Source of the DNA: AP-15 sp963832875
GTDB lineage: Bacteria; Pseudomonadota; Alphaproteobacteria; ATCC43930; CGMCC-115725
DNA: 64,000 nt
Reading direction: 5' to 3'
Assembly: GCA_963832875.1 (NCBI GenBank)
Contig: CAWHWB010000002.1
Span: forward strand, 1 to 64,000
In this document: positions 43,847 through 52,021 of the stretch, in pieces
Layout: each line of letters opens with the position of its first letter
Numbering within the stretch: the stretch's first letter is position 1
The notes under the pieces: generated by a model
What the model was told of the DNA's origin: nothing
What the model saw: only the letters and a program-made list of their open reading frames with translations
Database searches by the model: none
Made by a program: the position numbers and the translations under genes

Positions 43847-46528
43847 TCAGTTGCCGTCGTTGCCGGGCGTCCGGTCGCCGCGCTGCGCGATTTCCCGAGC
43901 GCCCGAGGGGGGCTTGCCGGCATGGCCGGCGGCGCGGCCGCGAGACGCGGGCAAGGGCGCCGCGGCCAGCAGGGCCGGGATGAAGACGAGGCTCGCGAGC
44001 AGGGTGCAGCCGAGACTGATTAGCAACAGCTTGCCCATGCTCGCGGTCCCCGGATGGTGCGAAAGGGCCAGCGATCCGAACGCGGTCCCGGTAGTCAGCG
44101 CCGAGAACAGAATCGCCCGCGCGGTTGCCGAGGCCAGCACCGCGCTTCGCCCGGCGCGCCAGTTCATCACGAAGTAGATGTTGAACGAGACACCGACGCC
44201 CAAAAGCAACGGCAGCGCGATGATGTTAGCGTAATTGAGCGGCAGCGCCAACGAGACGATGACGATCACGGTCAGCAGCGACGACAGCAGCAGCGGCGCC
44301 AGCACCAGAGACACGTCGAGCGGGCGCCGCAGCGCCGCGAACAGGATCGCGGCAATCGCGACGAAGGCTGCGAGCGCCGCCGAGCGGAACGAGCTGACGA
44401 TGGTCGCGCTGGTCGCCTCGATGGTCACCGCGGGGCCGCCGGCGTCGGGCGCCGCCGCGGTCACTTCCGCGACGAACTTGGCGAGCCCGGCGCTGCTGCG
44501 CGCGTTCGCCGCCGGCAGCACCTGGACCCGCGTCTGCCCGTCGGGCAGCACCCAGTCGCGAGCCAGCGCCGGCGGGATGTTCCGCAAGCCGACCGGCTGC
44601 GCGCCGAGCGCCGTGCGCAACTGGTCGAGCTGCACCGGCAGAAACCGCGTCAGCGCCGCGTTGGCGGCGAGCACCACGGCGTCGGGCGCCTCCGCCAGCC
44701 GGCGCAGATCGCCGGCGATCGCGGCGAGTTGGGGATCGGGCGGCGGCTTGCCCGCCGTCGGCGAGATCGCCCGCCATGCCCGCTCGGCCGCGGCGCGGAT
44801 GTCTTCGGCGCTGGGCGGCGGCGCCGGCCGATAGGGGGCGAGCGTCGGCCCCAGAATGAGCGCGGCGTCCTCGATCTGCGCCAGTTTTGCCTTCTGGCCG
44901 GTCGGGACCAGACTGTTGATCGAGAGCACTCCGGAGACCAGCGGCAGCCGCCGCAAACGTTCCGCCATCGCAGCGGCCGCGGCCGGGTCGCCGGTCAGGA
45001 TGTCGATCGTGAACGGGTTGGTAACCGGCGAATCCATCAGGTCATAGAGGGTCCGCATGGCCTCGGTATTCGGGTTCTTGGTGTGCAGCGGATTTGAGTC
45101 GAAGCGCAGATGCGGGACCAGGACCACGCCGAGCACTGCCAAAATCCCGAAACCCGCCAACACGGGTAGCCGGCGCCGGCGCAAGGCCGCGTCGATCGGC
45201 GCCGCCCAGTGGAAACCGATCTCGGCAATCTCGCCATGCGGGCGGAAAAGGGCGATCGCCGCCGGCAGAAAGGTCATCGTGCACAAAAACGCGATCAGCA
45301 TGCCGACCCCGGCAATCAGCCCGAGCTCGGCGACGCCGCGGAAGTCGGTCGGGACAAAGGCGAGAAATCCCGCCGCGGTCGCCGCCGCCGCAACCATGAT
45401 CTGGCCGCCGACCCGCCGGCCGGTTTCGGCCATGGCAGCGGCCGGATCGGGATCTTCCCACCGCCGCTCGCGATAGCGCACGCTGAACTGGATCGCAAAA
45501 TCGACCGCGATGCCGACGAACAGAATGCCGAAGCCGACCGAAACGAGGTTCAAGGTTCCGACCGCTGCCGCGGCAAACAGCAAGGTCAGCATCAAGCCGA
45601 GGATCAGCGTCAACAGGATCGGGACGATCAGCCGCCAGGTGCGGACCGCCAAAAACAGCCAGAGCGAGATCAAAAAGATGCTACCGATCAGGCCGACGAC
45701 CGCGCCCTGCGCGACGCTGGCGAACTCCTCGTCGGCGAGCGCCACGTTGCCGGTGATGCGGACCCGCGCGTCGCCCCGTCTGACAAATTCGAGCCGGCTC
45801 GCCGCCGCCCGCAGCGCCGCGGTCGCCGCACCGCCGGGCTCGATCGAGGCATGATTGAGCCGGGCCTGCGCCAGCACGAACTTATAACGGCCGCCGAGAT
45901 CGGCGAGGCCGCCGCCGAGCAGGCGCGTCCACGACAAGGGCCGGGCGTGCCCGGCAATCGCATCGGCCATCGCCCGGTGGAACGCGGCCAACGCGCTCCG
46001 ATAGGGCGCCAGATCGACCTGGCCCTGCCGCAGCCCTTTGCCCAGGAGCGCCAGTGCGGCGAACAGCCCGCGCGCGCTCGGGTCCTTGGCCAGCTGCCCG
46101 AGAAAGGGCTGCGCGTCGATCGTGCGTTCGAGCAGCGCCGCGAGCGGTTTCGCATCGAGGAACAACAGCCCCTCCCGCCGCAGATAGGCCGAGGCGTCGG
46201 GGCGCGTCACCGAGCGGAAATCGGCGTGGTCGGCGGAGAGCGCCTTGGCCAGGCCCGCGGCCGTCGCCTCGGCCTCCTCCGGCTCCTTGGCATCGATGAC
46301 CGCAACCAGCAAGTCGTTGAATTGCGGGAAATCCGCGCTAAACGCCAGCTCCCGCTGACGCCACGGCAGGCTCGCGGCGAACATCTTGTCGGTGTCGGTG
46401 CTGATGCCGAGATGATGGGCCGCGTAGAAGCCGGCAAAACCGGCGACAGCGAGGGCGGCGGCGACGACCAGCACCGCGTTGCGCCGGCAATGATCGACAA
46501 GGCCCGCGAGCAAGCGCTGAAACACCAT
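43847..46528 (-). CDS. hpnN: Hopanoid-associated RND transporter HpnN
   Basis: An 893-residue RND-superfamily membrane protein of the HpnN/MmpL type, which carries hopanoids to the outer membrane. It begins with one helix (NAVLVVAAALAVAGFAGFY), a large periplasmic loop, a block of helices with the sterol-sensing-like region VGFGILFVGIAVDFAIQFSV, then a second loop-helix repeat ending in LLLISLGCTLLASLVFIPA. The start 46528 (MVFQRLLAGLVDHCRRNAVL) was chosen because upstream residues lack homology. Other hopanoid genes are not in the window. Confidence 0.88.
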   Translation of the reverse strand: MVFQRLLAGLVDHCRRNAVLVVAAALAVAGFAGFYAAHHLGISTDTDKMFAASLPWRQRELAFSADFPQFNDLLVAVIDAKEPEEAEATAAGLAKALSADHADFRSVTRPDASAYLRREGLLFLDAKPLAALLERTIDAQPFLGQLAKDPSARGLFAALALLGKGLRQGQVDLAPYRSALAAFHRAMADAIAGHARPLSWTRLLGGGLADLGGRYKFVLAQARLNHASIEPGGAATAALRAAASRLEFVRRGDARVRITGNVALADEEFASVAQGAVVGLIGSIFLISLWLFLAVRTWRLIVPILLTLILGLMLTLLFAAAAVGTLNLVSVGFGILFVGIAVDFAIQFSVRYRERRWEDPDPAAAMAETGRRVGGQIMVAAAATAAGFLAFVPTDFRGVAELGLIAGVGMLIAFLCTMTFLPAAIALFRPHGEIAEIGFHWAAPIDAALRRRRLPVLAGFGILAVLGVVLVPHLRFDSNPLHTKNPNTEAMRTLYDLMDSPVTNPFTIDILTGDPAAAAAMAERLRRLPLVSGVLSINSLVPTGQKAKLAQIEDAALILGPTLAPYRPAPPPSAEDIRAAAERAWRAISPTAGKPPPDPQLAAIAGDLRRLAEAPDAVVLAANAALTRFLPVQLDQLRTALGAQPVGLRNIPPALARDWVLPDGQTRVQVLPAANARSSAGLAKFVAEVTAAAPDAGGPAVTIEATSATIVSSFRSAALAAFVAIAAILFAALRRPLDVSLVLAPLLLSSLLTVIVIVSLALPLNYANIIALPLLLGVGVSFNIYFVMNWRAGRSAVLASATARAILFSALTTGTAFGSLALSHHPGTASMGKLLLISLGCTLLASLVFIPALLAAAPLPASRGRAAGHAGKPPSGAREIAQRGDRTPGNDGN

Positions 46529-47049
46529 CCGGGATCGAAGCTCGTGTCTGCGGCTTATGGTTGGGCGCCGCTGCGTCCGCGCTGAGCGGCCTGTCGGCCC
46601 CGGAACACCCGTCTCGGGGACCCACGGCATCGGGGTGATAGTCGGTTAGCTCCGGCAAGGCTACCGCAAAATGCCGCGCACAATCGGGTGTTGCCCCGGC
46701 CCAAGCCGAAGCCGCCCATACCGCGAATGCGCGACTTGCTTCGGACGGGCGAGGCGCTGCAGCCGCCGCGACGGCGGAAATTCACTGGATCGAGCGGCTC
46801 ATCCCGGAGGACCTCGGGCCGCGCTTGTCCGTCGCTCGCTACCGATATGACCCGTTAGGACCAAGATACGCACCGAAAAGTGATTGGACCGGCATCGGAT
46901 TGGGGATAAACCAACGCCTTGAGCGTCTTTATGACGGTCAGGTGATACCTATGGCATAGACGCCACTCGGGTGCCGCGTCATTGGCTTGACGCTGTGCCC
47001 GGTGGGAATCGTTGCCAAAACCGAGCCACTGTTAGCGAGAAGCGCGACG
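46529..47049. other. Intergenic region upstream of sciP
   Basis: About 520 bases between hpnN and sciP with no supported gene. It should hold both promoters. No clear CtrA sites (TTAA-N7-TTAA) were found. Confidence 0.4.
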
Positions 47050-47325
47050 ATGATGCCGCGATCCCTGCTCCCGCCGGAGCTGGTTCTGCCGGCGCCCGAC
47101 ACCAAACGCTGGTCGCCAAGCCGCAAGGCGGCTGTCCTCGCCGCCACTCGCGCGGGTCTGATCAGCCGCGAGGAGGCGTGTGCGCGCTATCTGCTTTCCG
47201 CCGAGGAGCTCGAAGCCTGGGAGAAGGCGTTTGACCGGAACGGCGTGCCAGGCCTCAGGACGACGCGCCAGCAGCAGTACCGTTACGCGCAGCTCCAACC
47301 AACCGCCCAAATGCGCTATAGATAG
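47050..47325 (+). CDS. sciP: CtrA inhibitor SciP (DUF1153)
   Basis: A 91-residue helix-turn-helix protein. The core LPAPDTKRWSPSRKAAVLAA, LISREEACARYLLSAEELEA and GVPGLRTTRQQQYR is the DUF1153/SciP signature. In Caulobacter SciP binds DNA and restrains CtrA, the cell-cycle master regulator, in G1. The start is taken at ATG 47050. An upstream TTG at 46987 would add 21 residues. SciP is nearly restricted to alphaproteobacteria and supports the taxonomic call. Confidence 0.87.
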   Translation: MMPRSLLPPELVLPAPDTKRWSPSRKAAVLAATRAGLISREEACARYLLSAEELEAWEKAFDRNGVPGLRTTRQQQYRYAQLQPTAQMRYR

Positions 47326-47393
47326 CGCTGCGGATAGCGCCGCAATCGGTCGAGCCGGGGTGCGGCGCTGCCGGCCGGGGCCAGTGCGATCGA

Positions 47394-47693
47394 ATGAACC
47401 TGTTCTCGTTTCCTGACGACGCTTGCTGGAGCGATATCGCCGGGGCCGTCGAGTTCGGGGTCGAAGTCGGCGAGTATCGCGGCGTCGTTCGCGTTCGGCG
47501 GCGCGTCTTTCAAAGTCTGCTCGAAGACCGCCCGACGCCGCAACGTTGCATCGAGGCTTATCACCTCAGCCGAAGTGAATTCGAGCGCGCCGCCGAAGCG
47601 AAGCTGCGCGCCCGCGCCCTCGATGCCGACGGCAACATCGAGCTGACCCTGCGCGATTTCCGGCGCGGCCCCGCGCCAGGCCGGCTCGACTAA
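47394..47693 (+). CDS. DUF1488-like small protein
   Basis: A 99-residue protein without signal peptide or helices of membrane type. It begins MNLFSFPDDACWSDIAGAVE and contains RRVFQSLLEDRPTPQRCIEA, then YHLSRSEFERAAEAKLRARA. The spacing recalls DUF1488, a small family of unknown function widespread in proteobacteria. The match is from memory and moderate. Confidence 0.55.
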   Translation: MNLFSFPDDACWSDIAGAVEFGVEVGEYRGVVRVRRRVFQSLLEDRPTPQRCIEAYHLSRSEFERAAEAKLRARALDADGNIELTLRDFRRGPAPGRLD

Positions 47694-47803
47694 CCTTCGG
47701 GCGGATCAGAGCCTCATGTGCTCCCGCCGTTACAAATCTCCGTTGTCATACCGGCAAACTCTACCTGCGAGCTCGACCGACGGTCCCGCAAATGCGCCAA
47801 CTC

Positions 47804-48052
47804 TCACATTACGCGGCGCGGCAAACCAAGGGCCCGGAGAGCAGCTTCCGGTTCCCGTGCCAAAATGCGCATAAGCGCGATCGTTGCGGGCTCCATCGCC
47901 ATCCGGTTCTGTTCCCAATTCCGCAATGTCGCGACCGGGATGCGGAGGGTAGCAGCAAATTCTCTCTGCGACGTTCTTGGAAACAGCGCTAACGGCCGGA
48001 TCTGTGGGCCGGGAATTCGGAAGGAGAGCTCGATAGCGAACGCGATTGGTCC
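47804..48052 (-). pseudogene. XRE-type helix-turn-helix remnant
   Basis: A minus-strand frame with no start codon reads TSQREFAATLRIPVATLRNW, then EQNRMAMEPATIALMRILAR and EPEAALRALGLPRRV, ending at 47804. This is the C-terminal helix-turn-helix of antitoxin-like regulators of the HigA/XRE type (Q-x-F-A to LRNWEQ). No ATG, GTG or TTG with a ribosome site was found upstream, and a dispersed repeat (around 48080) lies where the start should be. It is probably a truncated gene. No toxin partner was recognised. Confidence 0.5.
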
Positions 48053-48158
48053 CAGGCCGAATGGAGTACAGCCTCCTGCGCCGGGATGACAATGTCGGAA
48101 AAATGGCGAAGACCAGCTTAGGACCAGGTCTCGGGCGAGCGTTGCAAGCTCACGCGGC

Positions 48159-48572
48159 TCAGGCGGGGATGCCGGCCATTTGGCAGATCACGGTCCATTC
48201 ATGCTCGGTGACCGGTGAGACCGACAGCCGCGACTGGCGCAACAGCGCCATGCCGGCGAGGTCGGAATTGGCCTTCATCGCCGCGAGCGTGACCGGCCGC
48301 GCCGCCGGCATCACCGGTGCGATGTCGACCATGCCGAGCTTTCCGGCCTTGTCGGTGGGATCCGGGTAAAACGCCGCGACCACCTCGGCGACGCCGACGA
48401 TGTCCTTGCCTTCGTTCGAATGATAGAAAAAGGCCCGGTCGCCCGGTTGCATCGCCCTTAGGTTGTTCAGGGCTTGTGCGTTGCGGACCCCGTCCCACCG
48501 GGTGCGGCCGTCGGCGACGAGCTGCGCCCAGGAATAGCTCGACGGTTCCGATTTCACCAGCCAGTGAGCCAT
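48159..48572 (-). CDS. EVE domain protein
   Basis: A 137-residue PUA-like EVE protein: MAHWLVKSEPSSYSWAQLV, WDGVRNAQALNNLRAMQPGD and FFYHSNEGKDIVGVAEVV are the standard conserved blocks. EVE domains bind modified bases in RNA or DNA. The whole protein is the single domain, as in the thymocyte nuclear protein 1-like group. It lies downstream of thpR on the same strand, with a gap of about 40 bases, and is likely the end of a four-gene operon from tesA. Confidence 0.9.
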   Translation of the reverse strand: MAHWLVKSEPSSYSWAQLVADGRTRWDGVRNAQALNNLRAMQPGDRAFFYHSNEGKDIVGVAEVVAAFYPDPTDKAGKLGMVDIAPVMPAARPVTLAAMKANSDLAGMALLRQSRLSVSPVTEHEWTVICQMAGIPA

Positions 48573-48613
48573 CGCATCTCCTCCTCCAGCCCGATCGGCG
48601 TGCAGCGGCCCGA

Positions 48614-49153
48614 TCAGCGCGTCAATGGATAGTCGGCCTGGTCTTCGTAGACCGAACCCACCTTGGTCGGGAAGCTCGCGATCAGGCTGAACGCCTCGAC
48701 TGCGAGCGGCTCGGCGCGAAACCCGGCATGCGCGGCGAGATATTTGGCGAGCTCGTCCGGCGCCGGCTTGTGCAGCCGCGCCAGGGTGACGTGCGGGGCG
48801 AATTTGCGCGGCTCGGGCGGCAGGCCGGCGCGGATCAGCGCCTGCTCGATCTTGTCGCGCAGGGCGACGAGTTCGGCGCTACGCTCGACCCCGACCCACA
48901 GGGTGCGCGGCCGGTCGCCATTGCCGAAGACCCCGGTCCCGGCAAGCTGCAATTCGAACCGACGCGCCCGCAATCGCGCCAGCGCATCATCGACATCGCC
49001 CGCCAAATCCTCGCCGATCTCGCCGATGAACCGCAGGGTCAGGTGCAGGTTGCCGGCATCGACCCACCGCGCCCCGGGCACGCCCGAGCATAAGAGTGAC
49101 AGCCGCAGCTTCAGCTCCGGCGGGAACCCGATGCCGACGAACAGCCGCAGCAT
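48614..49153 (-). CDS. thpR: RNA 2',3'-cyclic phosphodiesterase (ThpR)
   Basis: A 179-residue 2H-phosphoesterase. The two HxT motifs are visible as NLHLTLRFIGE and FAPHVTLARL. It opens RNA 2',3'-cyclic phosphates to 2'-phosphates and is often called 2'-5' RNA ligase. It begins LFVGIGFPPELK like the family, and length is typical (about 180). It lies five bases after the FIST gene. Confidence 0.9.
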   Translation of the reverse strand: MLRLFVGIGFPPELKLRLSLLCSGVPGARWVDAGNLHLTLRFIGEIGEDLAGDVDDALARLRARRFELQLAGTGVFGNGDRPRTLWVGVERSAELVALRDKIEQALIRAGLPPEPRKFAPHVTLARLHKPAPDELAKYLAAHAGFRAEPLAVEAFSLIASFPTKVGSVYEDQADYPLTR

Positions 49154-49157
49154 CGGG

Positions 49158-50285
49158 TCAGATGAACAGGGTCAAGATACCGGTGTGGCCGTAAAGACGG
49201 TCGCGCGAGATCTCGCCGTTGGCGAAAAAGCCGATCAGCGGAAATTCGCCGAGGCCCTCGCGAATGAGCTCGGTCTCGACCGCCGGCTCGCCGAACAGGT
49301 TGGCGCCGCGCGCGACGCAGCTGACATAGATGCCGGCCTTTGGCGGCCCGTCGAGCCGGTGCGCCAGTTGGCGCACCATGCGCGCCATGTCGCGTCGCGC
49401 GCTCTCCGGGTCGCGCCGGCAGAACAGGATCGGATCGCCGGGGGCGATCTCGGCGCCGAGCACGACCCAGCCGCGGCCGGCATCGATCGCCATGATGTTG
49501 CGCACCAGATAGTCGCCGGTGTCGGAGCCCGCGACCGGCAGGCCGGCAAAGATTACCCCGCCGAGGCGCCGCAGATCCTGCGTCAGCTCCGGCCCGATAT
49601 CCTCGCAGAAAACGCTGAGCGCCGGCCGTCCGTCGATCACCCTCACGATGTTGTCGCGCGCCTCGTCGATCCGATGCGTCGGCCCGATCGGCACGCAGCC
49701 CTGGGTCAAGGAGGTCGCGACCGCGATTTCCGGGGCCAGCAGCAGCCCGGCGACGCCGTTGCCTCCGAGACCGCCCGTGCCGGCGATCTGCGCCACCAGA
49801 GGGCTGTCGCAGCGGTGCGATACCAGCCCGCCGACCAGAAAGGCGCCGCTCGCGGTCGCAACGTCGACCGCCGCCTTAGTCAGGTCGGGACAGCGCGGGT
49901 CGGCGTGCACCAGAGCCAGGGCGGGCCCGGACTTTTCGATCCAGGCGGCGTGTCGGCGCGGCAGGTCCGATCCCGGATTGTCGGTCGCCGCGAACACGCG
50001 AAAGCCGTCGGATGGCAAGGCGGCAATCATCGCCACGGCGGCCGGCTCGTCGAACACTTCGCTCGCCGCGGAGCACACTCCGAGCCCGACCCCGCCGACC
50101 CAAGACCCTACCCCGGTCTGACCCGCAAGATCGCGCAGCAGCGCGGGCAGAGCCGAGGCGGCAGGTTCGGTGGTGTAGAGGATGCCCAGGGTGGCTCCCT
50201 CGACCGGCGACAGGCCGGCAACCAAACGGGCCGCAAGACCGGCCGGGTCGCCGGTCGCCGCCGCCGCGGCGAACCGCGCGCTCAT
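49158..50285 (-). CDS. FIST signal transduction protein
   Basis: A 375-residue protein with FIST_N (about 20-215) and FIST_C (about 220-355) domains. Hallmarks are GSWVGGVGLGV near the start, GGNGVAGLLLAPEIAVATS, TQGCVPIGPTHRI in the middle, and VSCVARGANLFGEPAVETEL with PLIGFFANGEI at the end. FIST domains are thought to bind small ligands such as amino acids in sensory pathways. No output domain is attached. Its start overlaps the tesA stop. Confidence 0.85.
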   Translation of the reverse strand: MSARFAAAAATGDPAGLAARLVAGLSPVEGATLGILYTTEPAASALPALLRDLAGQTGVGSWVGGVGLGVCSAASEVFDEPAAVAMIAALPSDGFRVFAATDNPGSDLPRRHAAWIEKSGPALALVHADPRCPDLTKAAVDVATASGAFLVGGLVSHRCDSPLVAQIAGTGGLGGNGVAGLLLAPEIAVATSLTQGCVPIGPTHRIDEARDNIVRVIDGRPALSVFCEDIGPELTQDLRRLGGVIFAGLPVAGSDTGDYLVRNIMAIDAGRGWVVLGAEIAPGDPILFCRRDPESARRDMARMVRQLAHRLDGPPKAGIYVSCVARGANLFGEPAVETELIREGLGEFPLIGFFANGEISRDRLYGHTGILTLFI

Positions 50286-50959
50286 CCTGCACCTCCCGTG
50301 CGTCCGGTGATCAGACCGGCGACCACCGGCCCGATATGGTCGACCAGCACGGCGACGCCGCGCGCGTTGGGGTGGAGACCATCCGGCTGGTTGAGATCGG
50401 GCTTCATCGCAACACCTTCGAGAAAAAATGAATAGAGCGCGACCTGGTGGTCATGCGCCAGATCGGGAAAAATCCGGTCGAAGGCGCGGTCGTAGGCCTC
50501 TCCCCAGTTCGGTGGCGCCAGCATGCCGAGTAGCAGCACCTTGGCATGGGCCGCGGCGACTTTGTCGATCATCTTATCGAGATTGTCGCGCACCATCGCG
50601 GGGTCGATGCCGCGCAGCGCGTCGTTGGCGCCCAAGGCCAGAATTACCAGATCGGGCTTGTCGGCGAGCGCCCAATCGAGCCGCGCGAGACCGTCGGTCG
50701 TGGTGTCTCCGGAAACCCCCGCATTAACGACGCGGGCAGAGACCCCGTGCCGGTGCAGCCAGGCTTCAAGGCGCGCCGGAAAGGCCTGTTCGGGCATCAG
50801 CCCATAGCCCGCGGTCAGGCTGTCGCCAAAGTCGACGATGACCGGCCGATGCGCCGCGGCCGAGCCGGCGATGGGGGTAAGCAACAGCGCAGCAGCGGTG
50901 AGGATGCCGGCAATAGCCGCGACAGCGCTCTGCCGCTCGCCCCAACCCTCTCCCCGCAA
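50282..50959 (-). CDS. tesA: SGNH arylesterase/lysophospholipase, TesA-like
   Basis: About 225 residues. A signal-like segment (AAIAGILTAAALLLTPIAGS) is followed by the SGNH blocks: Ser in VIVDFGDSLTAGYGLMPEQ, Gly in NAGVSGDTTTDGL, Asn in LALGANDALRGID and Asp/His in PDGLHPNARGV. It is a periplasmic lipase/thioesterase like E. coli TesA. The only in-frame start is a TTG at 50959, which lies inside a GC-rich repeat, so the first ten residues are doubtful. It is divergent from the ABC transporter genes, the same arrangement as E. coli tesA-ybbAP. Confidence 0.88.
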   Translation of the reverse strand: MRGEGWGERQSAVAAIAGILTAAALLLTPIAGSAAAHRPVIVDFGDSLTAGYGLMPEQAFPARLEAWLHRHGVSARVVNAGVSGDTTTDGLARLDWALADKPDLVILALGANDALRGIDPAMVRDNLDKMIDKVAAAHAKVLLLGMLAPPNWGEAYDRAFDRIFPDLAHDHQVALYSFFLEGVAMKPDLNQPDGLHPNARGVAVLVDHIGPVVAGLITGRTGGAG

Positions 50960-50989
50960 GCGAGGCGAGGGAGTGGGCCGGCGGATACC

Positions 50990-51060
50990 CTCGCGCCGCG
51001 CGAGCGGGGAGGGGGAGGGGGAGGGGAGAAGGGGAAGGGGAAGGGGAAGGGGCCCGCGCC
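50990..51060. repeat. G-rich tandem tract in the tesA-ABC divergent gap
   Basis: From 51006 to 51052 the plus strand is almost only G and A: ggggaggggg, aggggagaagggg, then three ggggaa units. Runs of four or more Gs spaced by one or two bases could form G-quadruplexes. The flanks (ccctcgcgccgcgcgagcgggg) are palindromic, suggesting a repeat element. It sits between divergent promoters. Confidence 0.55.
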
Positions 51061-51240
51061 AGCGGAAGAGCCCGCCCCGGACCCGATCGGGGGGTGAAGG
51101 GCAGCGGCCGATGGCCGATATGATCTGCTGACGAGCATGGCGAGGACCCGCACCGCGTTGAAAAAGCCGCGCGACCGGCCATATCGTCGAAAACTTCGCG
51201 GGCTGCCGGCCCGCTGCGCCGCTGCCGGCTCGGACGGTAT

Positions 51241-51996
51241 ATGACCAGCTCGCTCGATCCCGCCGGCTCGCATCGTCCAGGCTATCCGCTCGTGGTGGTC
51301 GAACGCGTCCATCTCACTTTGGGCAGCGCTGCCGGGCCCGTCAACATCCTGCGCGGCATCTCGCTCGCGATCGCCGCCGGCGAGACGGTCAGCCTGGTCG
51401 GGCCGTCGGGCTCGGGCAAATCGAGCCTGATGATGGTGCTGGGTGGGCTCGAGCGGCCGAGCGCCGGAACCGTGCGGTTCGACGGCAAGGATCTGGGCCA
51501 GCTCGACGAGAATGCGCTGGCGCGGCTGCGCCGGGCCGAGATCGGCATCGTCTTTCAATCGTTCCACCTGATCGCGACGATGACCGCGCTGGAAAACGTG
51601 GCATTGCCGCTCGAGCTCGGCGGCGAGCGCAACGCCTTTGCCGCCGCCGCCCAGGCTCTGGCCGCGGTCGGCCTCGCGCATCGGCTCCGCCATTATCCGG
51701 CGCAGCTGTCGGGCGGCGAGCAGCAGCGCACCGCGATCGCCCGCGCGTTTATCGCCGGCCCGCGGCTGCTGCTGGCCGACGAGCCGACCGGCAATCTCGA
51801 CGGGGCCACCGGTGAACTTGTCATCGACTGCCTGTTCGAGCACCAGGTGCGACACGGCACGACCCTGTTGCTGATCACTCATGATGCGAGCCTGGCCGAG
51901 CGCTGCGAGCGCCAGATCCGGCTGGCCGATGGCAGCATCGCCGATGACCGCCGCACCGCCCCGCTGCATCGCGACGCCGCACGCCGCGCATGGTGA
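51241..51996 (+). CDS. ABC transporter ATP-binding protein (YbbA/LolD-like)
   Basis: A 251-residue ATPase. Walker A is VGPSGSGKSSLMMVLGGL, the signature is QLSGGEQQRTAIARAFI and Walker B is LLADEPTGNLD. The MacB/LolD-type segment GIVFQSFHLIATMTALENV is clear. It works with the large permease encoded next. Such pairs extract lipophilic substrates or lipoproteins from the inner membrane, and with tesA opposite this matches the ybbA-ybbP locus. Confidence 0.92.
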   Translation: MTSSLDPAGSHRPGYPLVVVERVHLTLGSAAGPVNILRGISLAIAAGETVSLVGPSGSGKSSLMMVLGGLERPSAGTVRFDGKDLGQLDENALARLRRAEIGIVFQSFHLIATMTALENVALPLELGGERNAFAAAAQALAAVGLAHRLRHYPAQLSGGEQQRTAIARAFIAGPRLLLADEPTGNLDGATGELVIDCLFEHQVRHGTTLLLITHDASLAERCERQIRLADGSIADDRRTAPLHRDAARRAW

Positions 51997-52021
51997 ACGC
52001 CGAGATCGGGAGCACGGAACG

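Noticed and set aside
45209..46585. A 458-residue plus-strand frame over hpnN
   Set aside because: Antisense to the clear RND transporter. Composition is Arg/Gln/Asp-rich as expected for reverse-strand reading of GC-rich coding DNA.
47730..48092. A 120-residue minus-strand frame covering the helix-turn-helix remnant
   Set aside because: Its translation looks unlike a protein; the meaningful reading is another frame without a start codon.
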